Origin: Megascapheus bottae | Lineage: Eukaryota; Chordata; Mammalia; Rodentia; Geomyidae | NCBI GenBank assembly: GCA_024803745.1 | Contig: JANJXV010000025.1 | Location: 16,943,110 to 17,007,109 of the forward strand | Direction: 5' to 3' | DNA: 64,000 nucleotides | In this document: positions 24,901-36,600 of the stretch, in pieces | Layout: every line of letters starts with the position of its first letter | Numbering within the stretch: position 1 is the first letter of the stretch | Notes under the pieces: generated by a model | Seen by the model: only the letters and a program-made list of their open reading frames with translations | Databases searched by the model: none | Told to the model about the DNA's origin: nothing | Translations under genes and position numbers: made by a program

Positions 24901-27552
24901 TGAAAAGCAAGAATCTAGTAATGTGGGAATTTGCAGGGGGGTAGAGTGTGAGAACAATACATTAGCAAGCACCCTTCCCCACTCCTGCCAGTAACTCCGG
25001 TTCAACCCCTCAAGAGCTAGCCTGGGGTGGGGGGGGAGATTGATTAAAGAAAAAAAAAAAAAAAAGCTCACAGTCTTACAGCCAAGCTGCTTACTGTCTT
25101 TGATTTTTTTTTTCCCTTGCAAATGCAGGGTGGGGGGAGGCACTTGGTGGGGGTACAGAGTGCCAGGATGCTCTAGGCTTTGCCACCGTTTCCCCTGCCC
25201 TCCTTTGAGAGGCAAGGCGTTTTTCTATATTGGGATGAGGAAGCTAAAAGTTTCTAAGTGGGGAGTTAAAAGTTGCCCAAATGCCAAATGAGAGATTATC
25301 AAATCTCCGTGATGGGTTTTAAGCACTAGGATGGAACAAAGAAGCAGACTCCAATACTTCCTTGCCACTGTGCATAAGCAGAAACATTGCTTGTGAAGCA
25401 ATGGCAGACTGCAGCCTTTATGCGAGTTAAGCAGGGTAGGAGCTAGTGAGGAGATATTCCCTAGCCAAGATTCAATGGAACAGGGTAAGCCCAATGGCTG
25501 ACTTACAAGAATGCTACTTCTGTTCTATATAAGCTACATCCAGTGACTTGTTAGGAAATGTCAACTACCAGAAAGTATCCCCACACTCCAGTTCAAAAGA
25601 CAGCCCTCCACAAGCCCGAGGCAAGAATTTCTGTGTTCCACAAATAGTGAGACCGAGTCACTAACCACTGTCCTGCATGGTTAGCTTCTTGCTCTCCGAT
25701 GCCAAACCTCTCTTCCTAATGTGAAACATCCTGTCTGTCACATCTGGAATGAGGAGTCACTGTTTGGAAAGGCCACTTAACTTGAATGAAAATGGAGCAT
25801 GAAAAGAGTAACCCCACATATTAAGTCCTCAAAACAGGGAACGAGGAACCAAGATTCTGTGTTGTAAGCACGTCATGCAAATAGGGCATGGTAGCGGGTA
25901 GAGATGGTGCACCGGGGAAAACGTGCCATCTTATCTGGAAGGAGTCTATGTTCAACTGAACGTAATTTTCAACCTCTTTTCACTACAGTACCTTTTCCCA
26001 GTCATTTTTTCCAGCACCAATCAATTCTACCCTCCTGGTCACTGCAGCCACCTGTGCCAAGTCCTCACTTGAGGTGACAGACTTGGTCAGACACCTTTGT
26101 ATGCTTTGTTTCTGATAAGGCAGGCCAGCCAGAATGTTACAACTCAATACTGAGGCAGATGAAGTATTACAATTTTCTTTTCCGGGACATGTGACGCTGT
26201 ACCCCAAGGCTTCTCTGGCAGTTATCTGGAAGGCAGGTTTATTACCTACTTTTTGTCCACTGGTGGCAATGTAGTTGTGGCTGTTTAATCAGTAATTTTG
26301 TCCCCAGAAAGTTGACATGGCTGGCTATTAGGAAGTTCCCTGGCAGTGAAGGAAAAAGACATTTGCGTTATTTTCTTGTTGTTAAGCTTCTGCTCTCTGG
26401 GACAGGCTGTTGCCTGGTCTGTTGGGCTTGGCTGCTCACTTCACATGCAGGAGAGCTGGGCTTACAAACTGCAAGCTCGATGAGGTCAAGAGGCTCTGAT
26501 GGGGACTTTCTTCAGCAGCTGAGAAGATGAATTTAAATTCAAGTATATTTCCTTGTCAACCTGAGTATTTACTCAGTGTGACAGAGTTTGGCTTCTCTTG
26601 TGGGGGCTGCAAGTTTCCTTTCCATGGAGTATGTCCTCTGGACCCAGATTCTTTCTGAATGGCTTGGCGGGTCTGTTCCCTCACAACTGAAAAAATAAAA
26701 CCCCCAATATAACCAGACACAATATGCATCTGCCATGTTTTTTTTTCTTTTCCTTTTTTTTTTAAAAAAAAAACAAAAACAAAAACAAAAAAAACTAAAA
26801 GTGCAATAAGGTCAGTTTTTTTTCCTTTGCTCAGAACAATTTGCATGTCCTACTACTGCCTGGAGAAAGGAATTTGTTTGTCAAGAGAGCTAAGAACGCC
26901 GACACACAGGGACAGTAGACTGCAGATTTCTCACAGCTTGTGTCCTACAGTGTAATTTTTCAGGGGTGAGGAAAGAAGGAACCTGGCCAATAGGGCTAGC
27001 GGCTGCCCAAGCACAGAGGGAAAGGAAGCCACACTGCCAGGCACACCTCGGAGGTGGAGAAGGGTCTCCTTCAGCCCAGGTCTACCATCTTCCTCCTACC
27101 TTCTTGGCAATACCCCCAATCTCTTGAGCCCCTTTCCTTAGAGAAAGCCTTTAGCTCACTAGCTTTGATCCTGGAAAGGGTTCTGGATAAAACAAGAACC
27201 AGGAGAAAAGGAAGAGGTGGGAAGAGAACAGTAGTCCTTGAGTTTTTGTGAATGACACCTTCACTGTAAACAATGGGAAGGAGAGTCGGCCAGGCAGCCC
27301 CAAGGGCAAGCAGTGTAAGAGCAGCAGCTCTGGGACCTGCTCAGAGCATTGGAGGACGGGCTTGGGATGCCGCTGGTTCAATGGGCCTGGGCCGCCCACA
27401 ATGGCTCCTTCTGGGGGCATCTATTTTCTTCTTTTTTGGTTTAGATCTCTATCCTCCCCCACAGGGGAGTCTTTTCTGATGAGAAATGGCAGGAGCTGCA
27501 GGTGCAATCAAATCAGAGTCCCCAGGGCCGGAGGACTCCTGGGAGGCATTGG
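21940..27552 (-). other. CSNK1G1: Probable CSNK1G1 3' untranslated region
   Basis: From the CSNK1G1 stop codon down to about 21.95 kb I see no SINE of either family, although flanking sequence carries roughly one every 500-700 bases. On the minus strand an AATAAA lies at 21957-21962, giving a plausible end of a 5.6-kb 3'UTR. Earlier AATAAA motifs (e.g. around 23325 and 26240) could give shorter forms. Short open frames in this block have no recognisable products. The exact end needs transcript data. Confidence 0.65.
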
Positions 27553-27607
27553 TCACTTGTGGCGCTGAGCAGTCTTCTTCCTTTTCCTCTTAAAGAAACA
27601 GCAGCAC
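27553..27607 (-). CDS. CSNK1G1: CSNK1G1 terminal coding exon: Cys cluster and polybasic tail
   Basis: Fifty-five bases start at acceptor gtgctctag and end in TGA (plus 27553-27555). They encode [17 protein letters not shown]. Three adjacent cysteines followed by a basic stretch form the membrane-targeting palmitoylation motif described for CK1 gamma kinases. Confidence 0.95.
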
Positions 27608-30600
27608 CTAGAGCACAAGGAACACTGCAAGTCAGTGCTACAGGCCTGATCGTGCTTTTTGAATAGAGTAGGATTTCTCCCCTGGTCCCCACCCACAGAC
27701 ACCTACCATCTACAATGGGTGGGAAGGCACACAGGAGGTGGCAGGCAGTGTTTCCCAGGAAAGCCAAGGGAAAGAACTGCTTGATTTTAATTGCAGCCAC
27801 TTAACCTAATCATCAAGATGCTGAAGGGTAGGTATGGAAGCTATTTCTGGAAGAAGCATGAAGATGGCTTCTTTCCTAGTCTAAAAATCCAATCCAGATG
27901 ATCCATCTTTGTCTAGAACCAAGGGTGGGAGATCCTCAGAGCTGCATGAAAATAGTCTGCATTGACTGCGGCCTGATATTCAGAGAAGCCCACTAGCCAG
28001 TGTGTAAGGAGATCAAAGCAAGGCAAACACATCTCCTTGTTTCATAGATGAAGTCTGGAATTGCAGGAGGATGAAAGATTCTCTCTGTCCATTTCTGTTC
28101 CCACACACACAGCTGCGCAGCAGGCAAAAGAAACTTTCTCTTGGACAGGACCAATGTCCAAAGTGGGAACCGATCCCTATGAGGCTCTCTGATTGCAGGC
28201 AACCCCCACTTAGCTCCCTGAGACTGCTGCTACCGTGCAGAGCAGGCTAGGGAAGGCTTATTTACAGTAGATGGCCTCCTAAGTGCCATCTCTTGAGAAA
28301 TAACTTCACTTCTGACATCCCTTTTCCAAGCCTAAGAGCCCTTCCTTACTCTGGCCTCTGGACTAGGAAATACAGCTCTGCTTAGACAATCCAGATGAAG
28401 GTTGTAGCAAGGCTAGTTGGTGCAAAGGATATGTTCTTTTCAGGAACTGACACAGACAATGAGAATGGGAGGGGCAGAAGGTGGTGGATGAGTCAAAGAA
28501 GCCAGATGTGACAGAAAGTGTAGCTCAGACTTGCTTGATCCTTGAAAGAAAAAACTTTTCCAAGAAAACTATCTTTAATGTCTTATGCCTAATTTTCTCA
28601 GTATTGTTGCTTTGCTTTCTACAGCTGTGGTGCTTGAACTCAGGGTCTGGGCACTGCCTCTCTGAGCTCTTTTGCTCAAGGCTAGCACTCTACCACTTTG
28701 AGCCACAGCATGACTTCTGGTTTTCTGGTGGTTCACTGGAGATAAGAGTTTCACAGACTTTCCTGCCTGGAATTGCCATCCTCTTCCTCCCCCTGCCTCC
28801 CAGTGCTAAGGCTCGTACTCAGGCCTTTGGGTACTATCCTTGGACACTTTTTTGCTCTGCCACTTGAGCCACAGGTCCACTTCCGGCTTCTTCTGTATAT
28901 GTGGTACCCAGGAATCGAACCCAGGGCTTTGTGCAAGCTAGGCGAGCACTCTGCCACTAGGCCATGCTCCTGGCCCCTGCCATCCTCTTATCTCAGCTCC
29001 TGAGGAGCTAGAATTACAGGTGTGACCCACCAGTGCCTATCATCCTCAGTTTTAAGGCAAGGAATATTCATACAGAAATAAAGAACTACTTCTCATTTCC
29101 CAAACCCCTAAGTTCTCTATGATAGCCAAGAATTCTCCATGCAGACAATGTAGCGTTGCTATAGCCAATGGACTCATTATTTAAAATATACACAAAGTTT
29201 CTTAGAAGAAATAAACATTTTCACAGCCAATGGTGTGCTCAAACTGTACTTAAATTAATCACAAAACTTGAAAATTTTGGAAATGAGTTTCTTTTGGCAG
29301 TATGTGAATATATTTACTAAGCAAAATATCATATATATTTGGAAATAGAGCAAATTCTTTTAAGTAGAAAAACCAATACTCCTGATTGTTAAAGTGATCC
29401 TTAATGGGGGGGCTGCAGGTTTGGCCTACTGGTAGAGTTCTTGCCTCGCATGCATGAAGACCCAAGTTCGATTCCTCGGTACCACATACATAGAAAAGAG
29501 CCGACAGTGGTGCTGTAGCTCAAGTGGTGGAGCTCTAGCCCTGAGAAAGTCCAAGGACAGTGCTCGGGCCCTGAGTTCAAACCCCACAACTGGCACAAAA
29601 AAAAAATCCTTAAGAGTTAAAGAAGAGCCAGGAGCTGGTGGCTCATGCCTATAACCCTAGCTACTTAGGAGGCTGAGATCTGAGGATCATAGTTCAAAGC
29701 CAGCCAGGGCATGATTATCTCCAATTAACCACCAGAAAACCGGAAATGGCGCTGTGGCTCAAATGTCTTGAGCTGAAGAACTCAGGGACAGCACCAGAGA
29801 CCAGAATTCAAGCCCCACAACAACAAAAAAAGTTGAAGATAAGAGATCTTTTTAGCTATCCATAAGTATTAGAAATAGACATTTTCAGAGTTGAATGTCC
29901 ATAAATTAATATTTAATAAGACAAATTTAGCTGGGTACTGGTGGCTCATGTATGTAATCTTAGCTACTAGGAAGCTGAGATCTGAGGACTGTGGTTAGAA
30001 GATAGCCTGGGCAGAAAAGTCTGTGAGACTCCTATCTACAATAAACTACTCAGAAAGAGCCAGAAGTGTGCTATGGCTCAAATGATAAGAGTGTTGCCTT
30101 GAGCACAGAGGCTCAAGACCTGAGTTCAAGCTCCAGGATGGGGGAAGGAGGGAAGATGGTTAGGCAAAAAGAAACAAAAAAAATTTTTTTTTCTCCCAGT
30201 CTCAGGGCTGGAACTCAGGGCCTGGGTACTGTCCTTGGGCTTTCTCAGGGTTAGAGCTTTACCACTTGTGCTATAGTACCACTCCCAGCCTTTTCTGTAT
30301 ATGTGGTACAAAGGAATAGAATCCAAGGCTTCATGTATGCTTGGCAAGCACTCTACCACTAGGCCAAACTCCTGGCCAGGCAAATGTTTTACCACTTGGG
30401 CTAGGCCTCTAGTTCAGGAGGCACTACTAATTTCAGCTAAGAGGATGATTTTTGTGCTTTTAAATAAAAGCAGTCAAAAAAAATACTGAAATACTGGGTC
30501 TATCTCAAAGTACAAAATAACTTCTCTTTTTATTTCCTCTAAGGCAAATCATATGAATTAATGTCTGCCTACAAACATATTATAATTTGATGTGCAATGC

Positions 30601-33600
30601 TGAATTACTCACTGGAGAAAAGTGTTAAGCTGTGGTTCAGAAGTCTATATTTAAATTTTAGAGCCCTCAAGTTTTGCTAGTAACTATAAAGCTTCAGCAG
30701 TAGAAACTACTAATTATACCCACAATCTGCTTTTTAAATCTTTGGTTTCAGAGATAAATACTAGCAACAGGACCTATTAAACTGAGCCAAATTCTACACC
30801 AAGTCTACCAACAGACTTCACAGAGGTGCTACTCTCAGAGGAGAGTAAGGGCAATTATTCTTGTGTCTTAAGTTTTTTCCCAGTAGATTCCTTGACTATA
30901 TGGATGACTAGAAGTTCTTGTTTTTTGTTTGCCAGTCATGGGGCTTGAACTCAGGGCCTGGGCTCTACTCCTGAGCCTCTCTGTGCTCAAGGCTAGCATT
31001 CTATCACTTGAGCCACAGTGCCACTTCTGGCTTTTTCTGTTTAGGAGGTACTGAAGAATCAAACCCAGGGCTTCATGCATGCTAGCTAAGCACTCTATTC
31101 CTAAGCCATATTCCCAGCCCCGACTAGAAGTTCTGGTGTGCAAGTATAAAATTAGTCCAAGATTCCCTACTTCTGGGTACCAAGCACTCTTCCTGCAGGC
31201 CTCTGGCCAGCACTTTTCCAGATTACTTCCTCACTATATCCTGGCTCTCTCCTTTCACCACTCTCTTACTATGTCCTCTTCTCTACCATTCTGGTACATT
31301 CTTCTTTTGCTCAAATCCTGTTCTTTCCTTCAGTTTTTTCTTGACCACTCACAGTGACCTCTCACCTCTTCGGCCTTCTGGGAATGGTAACATAAGGGTC
31401 CTAACATATTTTTCTGATTCTTTCAGTGTTTGTCATGTCTTTCCAGATAGACAGCACCCAAGTTCTTCAGGCAGGGTCCAGGACCCTCAGAATTCCAAGC
31501 AGGGTTTGATAAACATAATACTATCTAACACTACCCTAAGCATAATACTACTTAGTGACCTATCAGCTCACAGGAAAAAAGTAGACCATGACAAATGTCA
31601 GATGACATATACACATACTTGCAAAACAAATAGGCCAAACATACTCTGAAACCCCAAAGACTACAAATATCATCTTCCTAAACCCCAAATTATATCTTCA
31701 ATGCAGTCTTATCCTTAGGAAAACTCCTGTAAATACTTTGGCTTAGGTAAGTTAGGGCCTCAGAAACCAGTGCCTAACCTGGTAAATGGAGAGAAACTGA
31801 AATGAGGTAGTCACAGAAAATGGCAGGCTGGCAGCATGATATAAAACATACCCTGGGTGTGCAGACTGTGTGGGAGAGTTAGACTTGCTGATTGAAATAG
31901 ATCAGCAAGTTCAGGGGCACCTGGAAGGTCAGGAAGAAAGCTAGGGAGGGGCTCTGTCTTACAACAAGAAAGTTCCTCACCAACACAAATTGGTTAGCAC
32001 TTCTTCCTTATACCTTTGCTGTTCCTAAGAATGCATTCAAGGAGTCTTTCCTAGGAGTGGAAAAGACAGGCTCAAACATCTCCACGAGCAGAGTCATCAG
32101 CTTTGGCCCACTATCCTCTCTTACAGGGACAAAGAAAAGGACAATAAATGAAAAATAGACCAAATAAGTCCCCTCCCACGCAGCACAATGACCAGTTCAC
32201 TTTTTTCAAATACTTAAGACTCTAGAGATGGAGGAGCTAGCTGTGCCCAAAAGAAAAGTCATAGAATTTTCCAGAAAAGCCAATTTCTGAGTTAGAAACC
32301 AAGCTGCAGAATGTGAGATGATCTGGTAACAACACTGTGTTTGCAGTGGTGGGGAAACAACTGCTATCTAACTGACTCACCTGGAAACCTTACCCTCTTA
32401 CTTTGGTCCTTTCTCATATTATTTGGGAGAAAATTCACTCAGCTATCACTAAAGAGTTGAGCTTGGATACTGTGTGCTCTTGGTTTGGCAGGAGGTGGCA
32501 GTGATGAATGAGGTGGTGTGAAAGGAAAGATAGAAAAGACTTAATTCCTGGGTACAGGCCTGCCCCCTCCCCATCTTGTGGATCTAGTTCCCCAACTAGA
32601 GGCACAAGGAGGCATATAGAAGCCATTCAATGACTCTAAGGCATTTTGTTTGGCTTTGCCAATCCCAGCCTAGTCTGGTCTGCTCCCCTTGCATGTAGAC
32701 TGGAGAGAGGACTCACCACAGGTTGAGCATTTTCAGGCAGCTACAGAGTATGTAAAGAGAAAAACACAGAAAGGAAGAGAGAGAAAGAGATATTAGTCCA
32801 CAGAGGTGAGATGGAAGGCACTCCCTGTGAGCCATGCAAACATGCAGAATGTGTCTGTGTTTAGTTTCTTCCTGTTGAGTGAGGGTGAATAGGCCACTGG
32901 GTCCCCACATTAAGGTGGAGGGGAGGGACACTGACAGCATTAAGGTGGGGGCTGGAATCTCAGTGGGAGGACAAAACAGAAAAGGACTGGAAGCCTCCAG
33001 GGGGCTTTCCCAGACAGCAGGAAAGGGAGCAAAATGACCTCACTTGTGAGATTTCAGTCAAGCACCAAACCTGAGCCATTCTGTCCCCACACAAGATGGG
33101 GATAAGAAGTTATGCAGTGCTGAGGTAATTTCCCCATACTAAGAGAAACCTATTCCTAGGTTTATGTCCAGTAAGCCTAAGCAAAGCAGCTCTTCTAGGG
33201 AAAAATTCTTCTAGGGAAAAAGTTTAAGAGACATCTTTTTTTGTTGTTGTTGGTTGTGGGGCTTGAACTCTGGGCCTGGGGATTGTCCCTGAGCTCTTCA
33301 GCTCAAGGCTAGTGCTCTACCTTTTGAGCCACAGTGCCACTTCCAGTTTTCTGGTGGTTAATTGGAGATAAGAATCTCATAGACTTTCATGCCTGGGCTG
33401 GCTTTGAAGCATGATCCTCAGATCTCAGCCTTCTGAGTAGCTAGGATTACAGGTGTGAGCTATCAGCATCCAGCTAAAGAAAGACATTTTATCAGAGAAT
33501 GAAATAGAGTGCTTGCCTAGCATGCACGAAGACCCAGGTTTGATTCCTCCGTACCACATACATAGAAAAAGCTAGAAGTGGTATGGTGGTTCAAGTGGTA

Positions 33601-36600
33601 GAACTCTAGCCTTGAGAAAGCCCAAAGACAGTGCTCAGGCCCTGAGTTCAAGGCCCAGGGCTTCTGGTAAAAAAGAAGAAAAAGAAGAAGAAGAAGGAGG
33701 AGGAGGAGGAGGAGGAGGAAGAGGAGTAGGAGGAGGAGGAGGAAGTTGTTATAACTAACATCTGGATGGGAAAAATTCCTATGTTCTTACTAGAATCAAA
33801 ACCATACTGTAGCTGTGCTGCAGCTGGAGAAAAAGGAAAGTCAGAGGTTCATCTCATAACCAAGATCCTGTCATTTCACCTTTACACAAAACAAGCTGTG
33901 TGAGGAAACCCAACTCAAAAGCTTAGAAGTAAAGCCTTTAGTCTTCCCAGTTTCCAAGCTGAACTGCAATATGGGTAGCAACATTATCAAGCCCTTCCCT
34001 CCTGGGCCACAGGAACAAATGGCATCACAGCTGTGTGCAGTGGAGGGGGATGCCTCAGGCTCCTCTAGCTAGGACTTCTTCCCAGGAAAATTATCAGACA
34101 CATGGCTCCCCCATTCCTGTTCCCATACACACAGAAGGCAAAGAATAACACAGCTGAGTCCTGACAGTTCCCTAAGCAAGATGAACTGGTAGCTAATGAA
34201 ATCACTAGAGAAATCTGCACACAAAATGCCCTAAGCAAATACAACTGCTTCTTTTTAGTCTCTACACCTTTTTCAAGGGCCTGAAACACTGAGCTTGTGG
34301 CAAAGAGACCAGGGGTTCTGTTTTCTCAATTTAATCTCCTTTCATATTCTGGATGGTAGGGTGCACAGAATACACTGCATTGAACCTTGTATGAATGGCC
34401 CCCTATCTTACACACAGGACAAACACCACATTTACATACAAAACTAGGTACATGTTTGCCAAGATGAAACGAAACGAATGGGTCCAAGAAATAAACCTGT
34501 CTAGGGCATATCATACTACTAAAAGGTCTATTTGATCTTTTTATCATTCAAAGTATAGCATTAAACTCTCTTGGAGGAACAGTCTAGATAAAATTCTAAA
34601 AAGATAAATGGTGGAGCGGGTATGACTCTCTCTTACAATCAGGTCATGCTCCGCACAGTGATTCTAAATTTGGCTGATTGTTAGAATAGTGTAAACTTCT
34701 ATTTTTTTTTTCTTTCTTGATGTTTGTTTCAATCAGAATCTCTCAGGTTATGGTTAGGTATTTGCATTTTCTAACACGTCCCAGGTGACTCCAAAGCACA
34801 GCGAAAGTTAAGAGCCCAGAGGTGGGAGCATCGTATCGTATCCTTAGCAATGAAAAAATTGTGAGTCCCATTAAAATATGAGTCTCTCAGAATGGGGAGA
34901 AAGTTTCTTTACTGAAAACAGTCTCCTGGGGGCAACACTCTCCCTCTTCCTCGCGTCCCTCTATGGGTCAGGAGTGCCCTCTATGGGTCAGAAGAAGAAT
35001 ATCTGAGCAGGAGCTCAACAAGATACAGAGCGCCTGTCATCCTCAGTTGTTTTCATCTGTTGAGTAAGGACCTACTGAAGGCAAAGCAAGCTCACCAAAT
35101 AGATGGGCAAAAGCATGAAAAGTGTTATCTGGAAGGAAGAACTTAGCTTTTGGTAGGCATCACTGTGGATTTAAGCCCAAAGGTGGCTTATATTTAGACT
35201 ATATAGGTGTTCAGGAGATCCTGTACGGCACACCAGCACTACATCAGATACACTGTCTGCTCAGGGAAAACAAGTTACTGGGACATCTTGAATGTTCTTT
35301 CTCCCTATGTGATATTTTCTTGGAGTTTGGTCAGAGTTTGGCATGTGGAAAAAGGGAAAGAAACAGTAGAAATGCTGCTTTTGTAGTAGAATCAATGATC
35401 ACTTCACCTTCCACCCCAGACTCTTAAGAGTTTAAACACAGACCATGCAGAGAGCATCAAGCGGCTGGTGGTATGGACAGGGCAAGACGTATACATGCAA
35501 GAGAAGCAGTAAAGAAAAAGAGGTGACCACCTCACTTTCTTGGGACTAGGGGTACTTCTTTTCTTACCCAAGACTCTCACAGACATGGGATTTTCTTGCC
35601 TGACGTATGTACTTACTCTAAGTCTAGAAGCATTCGAGAGGGAAACGGTTATGAAACCGTCCAGACTTGTCAACCATATAATGTCAGTCAGCACGGCCAT
35701 GGTCTACATTTTTTCTCTGCACCCAAGAGGAAGCAAAACACTCCAGGCACCATAAGCTATGGTTACTATCAATTGTAGCCTTCCTAACATAACTATTTTA
35801 TTTCACCAGGTCTTATGCCCCATGTGGATTAGAAAAATGTGACCATCTTCCCAAAAATAACAGCTAAAGGTGGCAGCAGCCTTAAGGTACCATGCAAAAA
35901 AATAAAACGGTCAAAGGAAGAAAGCTGTAGACACAAGCATGAGGAATCTAGTCCGAGATGAGAAGCACATGGAAACAGAAAACATTTTCCAAACCAAAAC
36001 TCAAGAGCCCCCTTGAGAGATGAACGTACTTAGCTTCCTCCACTACCTCCACCTCAGCATGAGCTGTGATTGGTGCATTCGAGTGGGCTCCAGTGGGGTC
36101 ATCCACATTCAGCTCTCCATTGGTTGAGCTAACCACCTGAAACAGAAAGACAGACTGTGACAAGCACCAAGGCAATATGAGGTTCCTGCCAGGGCTAGGC
36201 AGGGTCTGGGATGTTTGTTTTCCTGGCCTAAGGGGCCTATTGTCCTAATTTAGAACAAGATTCCATCATCTAATGCTGACAATAACTTCCACAATGAGTA
36301 CCTATTTTCTGTCAGGCACTGTGCTACACTAGCTACATGTATATACATTTAACACTAAAAATCTCACAGAACAGGTGCTTTTATTATTTGTTGTTTTATT
36401 TATTCATTTGATTTATGATTAGATATTATTAGCTACTCCTGAGAGGTTTAGGAATAGCTCTTAGGCTGGGATTGCCTGAAGTTCAATCTGCCTATAGGTG
36501 ACATCTGTCCTATGAATGACATCTCAATCTTTTTTTTTTTTTTTTTGCCAGTCCTGGGCTTCAGCTCAGGGACTGAGCACTGTCCTTAGACTTCTCAAGG

